NCBI GenBank assembly: GCA_965224735.1
Contig: OZ245059.1
Location: 1,550,001-1,614,000, forward strand
From: Robiginitomaculum_A sp036478535
GTDB lineage: Bacteria; Pseudomonadota; Alphaproteobacteria; Caulobacterales; Maricaulaceae
Length of the DNA: 64,000 bases
Direction of reading: 5' to 3'
This document shows, one piece after another, positions 24,832 to 33,868 of this stretch (positions within the stretch are counted from its first letter, which is position 1; every line of letters begins with the position of its first letter). A program made the translations under genes and the position numbers. A model generated the notes under the pieces. It ran no database searches. It was not told the DNA's origin and saw nothing but the letters and a program-made list of their open reading frames with translations.

Positions 24832-27345
24832 TTAGTAGTGCAAACGCAGTGTCACGCCATAAGTCGTTGGATCATTTGGATAGCCATTAAAACTACCAGT
24901 TTGACCAACCGAGTTAAACACGCCTTGAAGTACTTTTTCGTCAGTCAAATTACGCCCCCACAAGGATACGTCCCAAAGATCATCGGCATCGGCAATGCCA
25001 ACACTCGCATTTAAAAATACTGTGCTTGGCTGTTTCCCAACTGGATCAAGGTCAGCCTTTGGATTAAACTCACTACGGTATGTAGCTTCGCCGCGAATAA
25101 AGCCTTCATATTTACCAATCGGAACAGTATATTTAGCAGAAGCCGCAAGATTCCATTTTGCTAAATTATCCAATTTTTTACCTGAGAAATCTTGAAAACC
25201 CTTAACCTGACAAGCATGACCCGCAATAGCACGCTCGCCAGCAGTACATGGTCCCTTGTCAAATGAATTATACTTACCGTTAAGATACGACCCTGCAAAT
25301 GTCACAAACAAATTGTCTGATGGCGCGGCTTGTATATCCCATTCCACACCTTGGATGCTAACATCACCAGCATTGTTAAGATCAAATGTTGTGCCATTAA
25401 AGATAGCCACTTGCTGACCGTGCAATCTCTGGTCAAACCCAGCCAAACTCAAACGCACTCTATTATCAAACAAACGGGCTTTAAGACCAAGCTCATAAGC
25501 AGTAATCGTTTCAGCATCAAATGTACCAGCGCCTGCGCGCGAGCGGTTGGAGAGGTTAAATCCACCTGCTTTGAAACCACGGCTATATTTACCATAGACA
25601 TTAAAATTATCGGACCAATTATAAGATACTGTCACATTACCAGACACATTATCCTCGGAACGTGTGTCGGTAAACGCCGATGAACCAACCGGGAAAAACT
25701 TCAGTTTATTAATTCCAATGCCAACGGCAGTTGTAACGCGGCTGGTCACCGCCGCGATAAAGCCTGGATGCCCCATGATCGCGGCCACAGGTGCCCCAAA
25801 GAATGGACTAGTAGAGTCAGCGGCCGCAGCCGCAGCCGCGCCAGGCAATGTTTTCTGTACGATGCCACCGATAGTAAGTGCAACGGCAGTATCCTTTAAA
25901 TCAATTTGAGAAAATGAATCATTAACGATTTTTGCATTAACAGATTTAGTTTCATTCGTATAGCGAAGGCCTCCAGAAACTGTTAGCTGCTCCGTGACGT
26001 GCCAATCAGCCGTGCCAAAAACCGCATAACTTTCCGAATCTTGGTTGAATTTAGCATTAAGTCCTGTTCCTGCAGCAAAGAAGGTTGAGCCTGGAACAAC
26101 ATTAGGAATTTCACCTGTAGCCGCATATGCACCTTCAAGCCCTGCAACAAGGCCTTTAGAGGCAAAATTCGCAAATTTGCGTAAATCACTACCAAATATA
26201 GTGTTGTTAGCTGCGAAAAGATCCTGACTGAAATAATAACCGCCAACCATCCAGTCCACGGCGTTATCTCCCGTTGAGGTAAGGCGCAATTCTTGCGTAA
26301 ATGTGGTATAGTTATCATCAAGCGAACGCCGCTGAGTCAAATCAATATCAATAAAATCAGCATCAATGTCGCTAATTTCTTCAAACTTGCGAAAAGCCGT
26401 AATAGAGGTCACATCAAAACTATCAAATGATTTCACAATTTCCGCTGATAAACCGCTGGTCTTGTTTTCCGTAAGAACCTTGCCATTAACGTTAACACGA
26501 CGCTTAAACGGATCTACTGGCCCCAGATTCGCACCTAAAAGAGTAATAAATTTAAAATTGTCTGGATCATGGAATACGAATGGCGCTGCACAGCAATTTT
26601 CATTAATCTTGTTATAGTCTGCAATAAAGCGCATTGAAATATCATCTCTTGGCTCAAACAAAATTTGGCCACGAATACCAAAGCGGTCGCGGTTATTTAT
26701 ATCACTGCCATCATTCATATTTTCTATGAAGCCGTCTCTTATGTTGAGAACGCCCGAAAGGCGATATGAAAGCGTTTCACTATCACCAACAGCATCAGTG
26801 ATATAACCTTTCAAAATACGTTGCTTATAATTACCAAATGTGAACTCTGTGCCCGCATCAAATTCAAGTGCTGGTTTTTGCGTAAGAATACTTATAACAC
26901 CCGCTGGTGTATTTTTACCATAAATCGTTGATTGTGGCCCGCGCAACACTTCAACCCGTTCAACATCAATCATATCGTTCAGAGCAGCGCCAACGCGCGA
27001 TCTATAAACACCGTCAATAAAAACACCCACAGAAGGCTCCAAGCCTGCGTTAAAACCTGCTGTCCCAAGACCACGAATACGAATAGTTGTTTGCGCGGGC
27101 GCAGCAAATTGCGGAACATTCAATGAGGGGATAAGTGCTTGCATATCCTGCACATCAGAGATTTGCGCATCATTCATTGCTTCAATGCTTAGTGCACTCA
27201 TTGCAATTGGTGTCTCTTGGAGCGTACTTTTACGCTTTTGCGCCGTTACAACAATTACATCCATTTGCGCACTCGCAATAGGCGCAAGCGCAAAGCTAGC
27301 AATGAGTGTAGATGATACAAGTAAACCAGTTTTTTTATTAATCAT
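24832..27345 (-). CDS. TonB-dependent outer-membrane receptor
   Basis: 837 residues. Sec signal peptide (cleavage near ASAQ), a TonB-box-like segment (DVIVVTAQKR), plug domain with IRIRGLGTAGFN, VERVEVLRGPQSTIYGKNTPAGVI, and a 22-strand type beta-barrel with the terminal aromatic residue expected of outer-membrane proteins (YGVTLRLHY). The plug style fits the large alphaproteobacterial/sphingomonad receptor group for poorly defined substrates. The next genes are an aldehyde dehydrogenase and an acyl-CoA dehydrogenase, but on the other strand, so a shared pathway is only possible. The ligand cannot be told from the sequence. Confidence 0.9.
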   Translation of the reverse strand: MINKKTGLLVSSTLIASFALAPIASAQMDVIVVTAQKRKSTLQETPIAMSALSIEAMNDAQISDVQDMQALIPSLNVPQFAAPAQTTIRIRGLGTAGFNAGLEPSVGVFIDGVYRSRVGAALNDMIDVERVEVLRGPQSTIYGKNTPAGVISILTQKPALEFDAGTEFTFGNYKQRILKGYITDAVGDSETLSYRLSGVLNIRDGFIENMNDGSDINNRDRFGIRGQILFEPRDDISMRFIADYNKINENCCAAPFVFHDPDNFKFITLLGANLGPVDPFKRRVNVNGKVLTENKTSGLSAEIVKSFDSFDVTSITAFRKFEEISDIDADFIDIDLTQRRSLDDNYTTFTQELRLTSTGDNAVDWMVGGYYFSQDLFAANNTIFGSDLRKFANFASKGLVAGLEGAYAATGEIPNVVPGSTFFAAGTGLNAKFNQDSESYAVFGTADWHVTEQLTVSGGLRYTNETKSVNAKIVNDSFSQIDLKDTAVALTIGGIVQKTLPGAAAAAAADSTSPFFGAPVAAIMGHPGFIAAVTSRVTTAVGIGINKLKFFPVGSSAFTDTRSEDNVSGNVTVSYNWSDNFNVYGKYSRGFKAGGFNLSNRSRAGAGTFDAETITAYELGLKARLFDNRVRLSLAGFDQRLHGQQVAIFNGTTFDLNNAGDVSIQGVEWDIQAAPSDNLFVTFAGSYLNGKYNSFDKGPCTAGERAIAGHACQVKGFQDFSGKKLDNLAKWNLAASAKYTVPIGKYEGFIRGEATYRSEFNPKADLDPVGKQPSTVFLNASVGIADADDLWDVSLWGRNLTDEKVLQGVFNSVGQTGSFNGYPNDPTTYGVTLRLHY

Positions 27346-27365
27346 TGTGTCTCCCCTTTGGCGTT

Positions 27366-27400
27366 ATTATAAATTTGTGTATACTCAGCATACAGTTTCT
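27366..27400 (-). promoter_or_regulatory. Possible promoter and operator of the TonB receptor
   Basis: On the minus strand TATAAT (27366-27371) lies about 20 nt from an imperfect palindrome TGTATAC-TCA-GCATACA (27378-27394 on +). The palindrome would overlap the spacer and -35 zone. No strong -35 hexamer is seen. The rest of 27401-27616 is AT-rich with no other gene or clear signal. Confidence 0.3.
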
Positions 27401-27616
27401 AACACAAAATTTGAATATTAACAGTGTTTACATTCAAAAAATTGCAAACTGTGCTAAATAAGTCACAAACATGTGATTATACATTCTTTTAAGCCCGATA
27501 CGGATTGGCATCATTGGCACATAACATTTTAGTGTAAAACCCTACAAATTTTAATTCTTCTCTTTCCTTATTTTTTCATGGGCGTACGATTAATTTATAG
27601 TTAAAGGGAGAACGCA

Positions 27617-28984
27617 ATGCCAATACAATCTATCAACCCTGCTACGGGCAAAACCATCAAGACCTATGATGCGCTGGGCGCGCAAGAGATTGAAGCTAAA
27701 TTGCAAAGCGGCGAGGCCGCATTTCAGGCTTGGCGCAAAAGCCCCTTAAGCGAGAGAAAAACTCTTGTTGTTGCCCTTGCACTTGCGCTAGAAAAATCGT
27801 CCGAACGTTGCGCTAAAATAATGAGCTTAGAGATGGGGAAAACTTTATCTGCCGCCCGCGCGGAAATCAACAAATGCATTATATATTGCAAATACAGCGC
27901 TGATAATGCTGACATTTTCTTAGCAGATACAATTATAAAGACCGAATATAAAAAAACCTTCACCCGCCCGTTGCCCTTAGGGCAAATCCTGCTTGTCATG
28001 CCATGGAATTTTCCATTTTGGCAAGTTGTTCGTGTGGCCGTGGCCGCTATCCTAGCTGGAAATACTTGTTTGCTAAAACATGCCTCTAATGTCCCTGGTT
28101 GCGCCCTCGCTCTGGAAAAAATTTTTAGGCAAGCTGGCCTACCTAAAGGCGTATTTCAAACCTTGCTTGTCAGTTCATCTGAAATAACAGCTATTCTTGA
28201 GGACGAACGCATAAAGGGGGCATCCGTAACAGGCTCCGAGCGGGCAGGTTCTGCAGTAGCATCCACCTGCGGAAAAGTAATAAAACCATGCGTGCTGGAG
28301 CTTGGCGGGGCAGACCCATTTATTGTGATGCCAAGTGCTGATTTACAGGTCGCTATTGATCATGCGATTACGGGGCGTATGCGCAATAATGGCCAGTCCT
28401 GTATCGCTGCCAAGCGCTTGATTATTCACGCCAGTATTTATGATGATTTCAAAGCTGGCTTCATGAAAAAAATAAACGCTATCAAGCTTGGCGACCCGCT
28501 AGATTTCGGCACTGACATGGGTCCCCTCTCCTCAGAGAGAGCCCTAAAAGAAGCGTTGGCGCAAATTAACTTTGCAGTGTCTGAAGGCGCAGTTCTAACC
28601 AATGGTCAACAATCTTTACCTGTAAAAGGCAGTTATCTTGTTCCTGGAATTTTGGAAAAAATCACAGACAAAATGGATGTCTATGCCCAAGAAATTTTCG
28701 CACCTGTTGCCATGCTATTTAAGATAAACACGCTTGATGAGGCCATCACACTTGCCAACGATACACCACTTGGGCTTTCCTCTGTTCTATTCTCCCAAGA
28801 CGAAGCGCAGCAAGAACAAGCCATCACGCAGCTTGAGGCTGGATCCACCTATATTAACCGTTATGCAAGTTCAGATATTCGCATGCCTTTTGGCGGCATT
28901 AAAAAATCTGGCATAGGACGCGAAATGGCCAAAGAAGGCCTCCGCGCCTTCACCAATTTAAAAACCGTAATTATTGCCAATTAA
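27617..28984 (+). CDS. NAD(P)-dependent aldehyde dehydrogenase, succinate-semialdehyde type
   Basis: 455 residues. Aldehyde dehydrogenase fold with catalytic Glu in LELGGADPFIVM and catalytic Cys in NNGQSCIAAKRLI; LLVMPWNFPFWQVVRVA is the cofactor-side motif. N-terminus IQSINPATGKTIKTYD and overall length match the short succinate-semialdehyde dehydrogenase group (GabD/Sad-like). AAAGGGAG precedes the ATG. The exact substrate is inferred from family resemblance. Confidence 0.85.
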   Translation: MPIQSINPATGKTIKTYDALGAQEIEAKLQSGEAAFQAWRKSPLSERKTLVVALALALEKSSERCAKIMSLEMGKTLSAARAEINKCIIYCKYSADNADIFLADTIIKTEYKKTFTRPLPLGQILLVMPWNFPFWQVVRVAVAAILAGNTCLLKHASNVPGCALALEKIFRQAGLPKGVFQTLLVSSSEITAILEDERIKGASVTGSERAGSAVASTCGKVIKPCVLELGGADPFIVMPSADLQVAIDHAITGRMRNNGQSCIAAKRLIIHASIYDDFKAGFMKKINAIKLGDPLDFGTDMGPLSSERALKEALAQINFAVSEGAVLTNGQQSLPVKGSYLVPGILEKITDKMDVYAQEIFAPVAMLFKINTLDEAITLANDTPLGLSSVLFSQDEAQQEQAITQLEAGSTYINRYASSDIRMPFGGIKKSGIGREMAKEGLRAFTNLKTVIIAN

Positions 28985-29079
28985 GCCTTGCTCCAAAACT
29001 TTAATGCCGTAAATATCACCGAAGTGAATAAAAAAGCGAGAAGCGCCACAAGCGTAACTGGAAAACATAAGAGGATATT

Positions 29080-30261
29080 ATGACCGATAAATACGCGCCT
29101 TTTAACTGGGAAGATCCGCTTAATCTAAACGATAATCTGACAGAAGAAGAGATTATGGTTATGGATAGTGCAAAGAGCTATTGCCAAGATAAGCTAATGC
29201 CACGTGTTTTGGATGCCAACCGCAACGAGACGTGCGACCCAGAAATTTTTCGCGAAATGGGTGCGCTTGGCCTGCTAGGTTGCACCATTGACGGCTATGA
29301 TTGCGCTGGCATGAATTATGTTACCTACGGGCTTGTTGCCCGCGAGGTGGAACGCGTTGATAGCGGGTATCGTTCTATGATGAGCGTGCAGTCCTCTCTC
29401 GTTATGCATCCGATTTATAGTTTTGGCACAGAGACACAAAAACAAAAATATCTACCAAAGCTCGCTAGTGGCGCGTATATCGGCTGCTTTGGCCTGACAG
29501 AACCTGATGTTGGCTCAGATCCTGGCTCTATGAAAACACGCGCAAAATCCGTCGATGGCGGCTATATTCTAAACGGCGCAAAAATGTGGATTACCAATTC
29601 TCCTATTGCTGATGTGTTTGTAGTTTGGGCAAAAGACGATGCTGGTGATATTCGTGGTTTCATTCTTGATAAAGGCATGAAAGGCCTTTCCGCGCCAAAA
29701 ATTGAGGGTAAATTTAGCCTGCGTGCTTCCATCACTGGCGAGATTGTTATGCAAGACGTATTTGTACCCGAAGAAAACAAATTTCCTAAAATCAAAGGCC
29801 TAAAAGGCCCGTTCTCTTGCCTAAACAAGGCTCGTTACGGCATTGCTTGGGGTTCTATGGGCGCGGCAGAGTTTTGCTGGCACGCGGCGCGGCAATATAC
29901 ACTTGATCGCAAACAATTTGGCAAACCACTCGCGCAAACTCAGCTAATCCAAAAGAAACTTGCCGACATGCAAACTGAAATCACACTTGGCCTGCACGCT
30001 ACCCTACAAGTTGGACGCCTTATGGACAAGGGTATATTAGGTATCGAAGCCATATCACTTATCAAACGTAATAACTGCGGTAAAGCGCTTGATATCGCCC
30101 GCCAAGCCCGCGACATGCACGGCGGCAATGGCGTGTCTGACGAATTCCACGTTATCCGCCACACCATGAATCTAGAGGCTGTTAATACCTATGAGGGTAC
30201 CCACGATGTCCACGCCTTAATTCTTGGCCGCGCGATTACTGGTCTGCAGGCATTTTCCTAA
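29080..30261 (+). CDS. gcdH: Glutaryl-CoA dehydrogenase-like acyl-CoA dehydrogenase
   Basis: 393 residues. FAD-dependent oxidative decarboxylation of glutaryl-CoA to crotonyl-CoA in lysine and tryptophan breakdown. Evidence: FNWEDPLNLNDNLTEEE at the start, GYRSMMSVQSSLVMHPI, GCFGLTEPDVGSDPGSM, and the catalytic base region NTYEGTHDVHALILGRAITG, all characteristic of this subgroup. AGAGGAT lies before the ATG. It follows the aldehyde dehydrogenase by ~95 nt on the same strand, so both may share a transcript. Confidence 0.88.
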   Translation: MTDKYAPFNWEDPLNLNDNLTEEEIMVMDSAKSYCQDKLMPRVLDANRNETCDPEIFREMGALGLLGCTIDGYDCAGMNYVTYGLVAREVERVDSGYRSMMSVQSSLVMHPIYSFGTETQKQKYLPKLASGAYIGCFGLTEPDVGSDPGSMKTRAKSVDGGYILNGAKMWITNSPIADVFVVWAKDDAGDIRGFILDKGMKGLSAPKIEGKFSLRASITGEIVMQDVFVPEENKFPKIKGLKGPFSCLNKARYGIAWGSMGAAEFCWHAARQYTLDRKQFGKPLAQTQLIQKKLADMQTEITLGLHATLQVGRLMDKGILGIEAISLIKRNNCGKALDIARQARDMHGGNGVSDEFHVIRHTMNLEAVNTYEGTHDVHALILGRAITGLQAFS

Positions 30262-30443
30262 ATCATTATAAGACTAAAATTAAAAGCATATTGACAAAAG
30301 AAAGCTTGATAAGAACGCTTGCTTTCAAGTAGCTTTGGCTAAGTAAATTTTGAGAAGGTTTGTTTTCTTAGTAGGCGCTGTTCCCGCAGGAAGCCATGGC
30401 TTTCAAGGGAGTAGCAACGCACAAGAGGACAAAGATACCAAAA

Positions 30444-30932
30444 TTAAAATGGGATGTCGTCGTCTAGATCAAAGTTTTCTTTTGGCCCTTCTTGTGCAGA
30501 AGCTTGGCGCGAACCGCCGCCGCCAGAACTAGCGCCATACCCTGGGTCTTGGTTATAACCACTGGAGCCGCCGTCAGAACCCTTACTATCAAGCATAGTC
30601 AGAACGCCACCAAACCCCTGCAACACAACTTCGGTTGTGTATTTGTCATTACCATCACGGTCTTGCCATTTACGCGTTTGCAGCGATCCTTCAACATAAA
30701 TTTTGGCCCCCTTTTTAAGATAATTCTCGCACACGCGCACAAGCCCGTCGCCAAAAACCACAACCCGGTGCCATTCCGTTTTCTCGCGCCGTTCGCCAGT
30801 ATTTTTATCTTTCCAACTATCGGATGTTGCAACGGATAACGTACACACCTTACCGCCATTATTCATAGAACGAATTTCTGGATCCGCGCCCAGATTGCCC
30901 ACTAGAATTACTTTATTTACACTGCCTGCCAT
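30444..30932 (-). CDS. ssb: Single-stranded DNA-binding protein
   Basis: 162 residues. OB-fold domain (SVNKVILVGNLGADPEIRS ... EKTEWHRVVVFG ... KKGAKIYVEGSLQTRKW), a Gly/Ser-rich linker (~115-145) and the acidic partner-binding tip DLDDDIPF. SSB protects single-stranded DNA and recruits replication and repair proteins through that tip. Monocistronic here. Confidence 0.96.
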   Translation of the reverse strand: MAGSVNKVILVGNLGADPEIRSMNNGGKVCTLSVATSDSWKDKNTGERREKTEWHRVVVFGDGLVRVCENYLKKGAKIYVEGSLQTRKWQDRDGNDKYTTEVVLQGFGGVLTMLDSKGSDGGSSGYNQDPGYGASSGGGGSRQASAQEGPKENFDLDDDIPF

Positions 30933-31204
30933 ATGGCTACACCCATTTTAAATTTGTTCTCATTATGTTCAAAACCGTAACCGAGTCAAGGTTTGGAATT
31001 TGAGTAAAGTTTGAAGGAAAATCCTATGTCTGTCTATGGGAAAAACTGCACCTTGTATAGATTTCATGTGTTTTGAGGCTCGTCCGTCTGTTTGGGCGTT
31101 TTGAATGTATATTGGGGTTAATCTGGCAAGTGTGTGATGTGGTCTGTATTATGTGTTGTACTTCTTGACGACCATTTTTTGCTCGTAGCGGAAAACTATT
31201 AGGA
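30933..31204. other. Intergenic stretch with no gene seen
   Basis: Between ssb and the pilin terminator. No ribosome site followed by a credible coding frame, no tRNA and no strong repeat. The upstream part should carry the ssb promoter on the minus strand. Confidence 0.5.
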
Positions 31205-31238
31205 AAATAAAAAAACCGCCCCCAAAGGGAGCGGTTTT
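31205..31238 (-). terminator. Terminator after the Flp pilin gene
   Basis: On the minus strand a GC-rich stem (arms 31212-31219 AAAACCGC and 31231-31238 GCGGTTTT, extended by CCC/GGG) ends in seven T. It lies 24 nt past the pilin stop. Confidence 0.85.
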
Positions 31239-31261
31239 CTCTTCCGATTGGAAGAACAATC

Positions 31262-31465
31262 TTAACTACCTGTAGCGGCTGGTGCAGCAGTACCAGCAGC
31301 ATCCTCCAACGATTTTGAGGTCTTGTTAAAGATCCCGTTGATAGCCTCACCAACTTTAGTAGCGCTTGCTATGATAGCAACAGCAATTAAAGCAGCGATT
31401 AAACCGTACTCAATAGCAGTAGCACCAGACTCATCTTTAACGAAACGTGTAATAAAATTTTGCAT
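31262..31465 (-). CDS. Flp-type class IVb pilin
   Basis: 67 residues from ATG 31465. The motif DESGATAIEYGLIAALIAVAII is split here as DESGATAIEYG then LIAALIAVAII: a short basic leader, the Glu/Tyr pair at +5/+6 region typical of Flp pilins, and a hydrophobic helix. The Ala/Thr-rich tail is extended. Flp pilins need a prepilin peptidase and Tad/Cpa secretion genes for adhesion pili; none are in this window. It has its own terminator. Confidence 0.88.
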   Translation of the reverse strand: MQNFITRFVKDESGATAIEYGLIAALIAVAIIASATKVGEAINGIFNKTSKSLEDAAGTAAPAATGS

Positions 31466-31636
31466 AACTAACTCCCACGTATGCAGTATTAATTCGGGGT
31501 TACTATCCCGTTCAGAGACAACCTCCGATGTTTTGCACCATAGGCGCGCGGAGTTACCATCCATTTAAAAGACATAGTAAAAATATAATGAACTTTAAAT
31601 TTCACATATTTATTATGCTTTGAGGCGGTTTTATAA

Positions 31637-31713
31637 TGGTCGGAGCGATAGGATTTGAACCTACGCCCCCTCGCCCCCCAGGCGAGTGCGCTACCAGACT
31701 GCGCTACGCTCCG
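31637..31713 (-). tRNA. tRNA-Pro (GGG)
   Basis: 77 nt including an encoded CCA at 31637-31639. Acceptor arms CGGAGCG / CGCTCCG, anticodon arm CTCGC-loop-GCGAG with loop CTGGGGG giving anticodon GGG, and T-arm with GTTCAAATC. Confidence 0.95.
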
Positions 31714-31799
31714 ACACTAAAGAAAGAAGGCTTATAGCTTATAGGCGTGTTGCCATTCTGGTGCAAATTATATTTTGGAAAATCGCTTTAAAAACCAAA

Positions 31800-32450
31800 T
31801 TATTGTTTAAACTTTTCCCAACTTGATTTCATAGAACGCAATTTATTCAGCACATCCCTTAAATCTTCCGTATTGGCACCACTGACGGCTGGGACTGCTG
31901 GTTGTACTTGCACTGGCTCTGGCTCTGGCTCTTCTTTGACATATTCAGGCCTACGCCGCCTTGTTTTTTGATTGATAGGTACAACGCGGCACACGATATC
32001 ATCCTTAACGTCACGCTTTGGCGTTTTCGAGATATCATCAACAACAGGTTCAGGAACGCTTTCCTGGACTGCTTCTATAGCTATTTTTTGAGTTGGTTTA
32101 TGAATAACTGGCTTGATCCGTTTTGGTACAAGAACAGTATCCTTAATATTGCGAGGTTTAGACGCTATTTCTTTAGAGCGCCCAAGCTCAACAATACTTT
32201 GAGCTCCTTTGATACGAATGAGTTTTTGCACATCTTTGATCGGGTGTTTTTCACGGTGCAGCAATATTTTGATACCACGTAAAAATTCTATATCTTCTGG
32301 GCGATAAAACCGCCGCCCTCCGCGCCGTTTCATTGGCTGTATTTGCGAAAACTTGCTTTCCCAAAACCGCAAGACATGGGCTTGTAGTTCTAGCTCACCT
32401 GCCGCTTCGCTAATTGTTCTAAATGCCCGTGTTGATTTTACTTGCGTCAT
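31800..32450 (-). CDS. MerR-family transcriptional regulator
   Basis: 216 residues. N-terminal winged helix of MerR type (AFRTISEAAGELELQAHVLRFWE, then RGGRRFYRPEDIEFLRGIKILLH), then a long disordered basic/Pro-rich segment with repeated PEP, and a helical C-terminus (LRDVLNKLRSMKSSW). This gene sits in the plsX-fabH-ihfA-merR block conserved across alphaproteobacteria. Metal-binding Cys residues are absent, so it is not a classical metal sensor. It follows ihfA by 30 nt. Confidence 0.88.
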   Translation of the reverse strand: MTQVKSTRAFRTISEAAGELELQAHVLRFWESKFSQIQPMKRRGGRRFYRPEDIEFLRGIKILLHREKHPIKDVQKLIRIKGAQSIVELGRSKEIASKPRNIKDTVLVPKRIKPVIHKPTQKIAIEAVQESVPEPVVDDISKTPKRDVKDDIVCRVVPINQKTRRRRPEYVKEEPEPEPVQVQPAVPAVSGANTEDLRDVLNKLRSMKSSWEKFKQ

Positions 32451-32480
32451 AACTCATTCCTATCGAATCACTATGATACA

Positions 32481-32786
32481 CTATTTTCCAGTAAGTGCGT
32501 TATTGACCCGATCTTTTAGTACATTCGAAGGCTTGAAAACCAAAACGCGGCGCTTAGTAATCGGTACATCACACCCAGTTTTTGGGTTCCGTCCCATCCG
32601 TTCACGTTTCTCACGCACGCTAAATGTACCAAAACCAGAAAGTTTCACTGGTTCGCCCTTAATCAAAGCAGCAGCAATGTGTTCCAAGATAGATTCGACC
32701 ATAACCGCAGACTCTGTCCGCGATAATCCTACTTCTCTGTAAATTGCATCCGTTAAATCAGCGCGGGTTACGGTATATTCATTCAC
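32481..32786 (-). CDS. ihfA: Integration host factor subunit alpha
   Basis: 101 residues. DNA-bending HU/IHF fold: LTDAIYREVGLSRTESAVMV, GEPVKLSGFGTFSVREK, and the DNA-contacting arm RMGRNPKTGCDVPITKRRVL with the intercalating Pro. ihfA next to merR and fabH is the class-typical order. Confidence 0.94.
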   Translation of the reverse strand: MNEYTVTRADLTDAIYREVGLSRTESAVMVESILEHIAAALIKGEPVKLSGFGTFSVREKRERMGRNPKTGCDVPITKRRVLVFKPSNVLKDRVNNALTGK

Positions 32787-32881
32787 AACAATCCCCTAAA
32801 GTCCTGTATTAATTAAACAATTTTTTACTTATTGGCTAGAGAAAAGTTGCCTTTTTGTCAAAAAAACTTAAAAAAGTCAAA

Positions 32882-33856
32882 TTAATAGGCTAAAAGTGCC
32901 GCGCCCCATGTGAATCCGCCACCAAAAGCCTCCAGCATTATCGAATGCCCTCGTTTAATGCGCCCGTCCTTTATAGCAACATCAAGTGCCAAAGGAATTG
33001 ATGCTGCGGAGGTATTGGCATGATAAGCCACCGTAGAAATTACTTGGTCACGCCTTAAATTTAACTTTTTAGCCGTCGCTTCCAATATTCGCTGATTAGC
33101 CTGATGCGGCACAAACCAGTCTATATCCTTCATTTCGATACCAGCGTTTTTCGCACAATCTTTCATCGAGTTAACGAGTTCTTTGACAGCGTATCGAAAC
33201 ACTTGATTACCGATCATACGCAACTTACCAACCGTTTGCGTGGATGATGGCCCGCCATCAACATAAAGTAATTCTTTATATTTCCCGTCCGAGCGCAAAT
33301 AAGTTTCTATAACGCCTGCGCCTGCATTTTTAGCCATTGATGGTGCATTTGAGAGTACCATGGCCCCAGCCCCATCTCCAAATAAAACACAGGTCGTTCG
33401 GTCACTCCAATCAAGAATACGGGAGAAAGTTTCTGCCCCAATCACCAGTACATTATTGGCTTTCCCAGTCCTTATCATAGAATCTGCAACGCTAAGAGCA
33501 TAAATAAACCCACTACATACGGCTTGCACATCAAAGGCAAATCCAGTGCGTATTGTCAACAAGTCTTGTATCATTGTGGCGGTAGAAGGGAATGTAAGGT
33601 CGGGCGTACTGGTTGCGACAACAATTAAATCAATGTCATGCGCATCCATTTTTGCATCTTCCAATGCCTCAAGTGCTGCACGATACCCCAAATCGGATGT
33701 CGTTTGCCCTTCTTTAGCTATGTGGCGCTGCGTGATACCCGTACGCTCTCTTATCCATTGATCTGATGTTTCAACGGTTTGGCTAAGTTCCTCATTTGTT
33801 AGAACACGAGCAGGTAGGTACGATCCCACACCACGAATATAAGCCTTAATTGTCAT
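32882..33856 (-). CDS. fabH: Beta-ketoacyl-ACP synthase III FabH
   Basis: 324 residues. Starts fatty-acid synthesis by condensing acetyl-CoA with malonyl-ACP. Catalytic Cys in VQAVCSGFIYAL, His in FVPHQANQRIL and Asn in AYHANTSAASIPLAL. N-terminus IRGVGSYLPARVLTN is typical. It follows plsX by 12 nt. Confidence 0.95.
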   Translation of the reverse strand: MTIKAYIRGVGSYLPARVLTNEELSQTVETSDQWIRERTGITQRHIAKEGQTTSDLGYRAALEALEDAKMDAHDIDLIVVATSTPDLTFPSTATMIQDLLTIRTGFAFDVQAVCSGFIYALSVADSMIRTGKANNVLVIGAETFSRILDWSDRTTCVLFGDGAGAMVLSNAPSMAKNAGAGVIETYLRSDGKYKELLYVDGGPSSTQTVGKLRMIGNQVFRYAVKELVNSMKDCAKNAGIEMKDIDWFVPHQANQRILEATAKKLNLRRDQVISTVAYHANTSAASIPLALDVAIKDGRIKRGHSIMLEAFGGGFTWGAALLAY

Positions 33857-33868
33857 CTGGTAACTCGC

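Noticed and set aside
25983..26321. 112-residue minus-strand frame inside the TonB receptor
   Set aside because: Alternate frame of the receptor gene; the main frame is continuous and well conserved.
30350..30532. 60-residue frame after gcdH
   Set aside because: It overlaps the ssb 3' end antisense and has no ribosome site or recognisable features.
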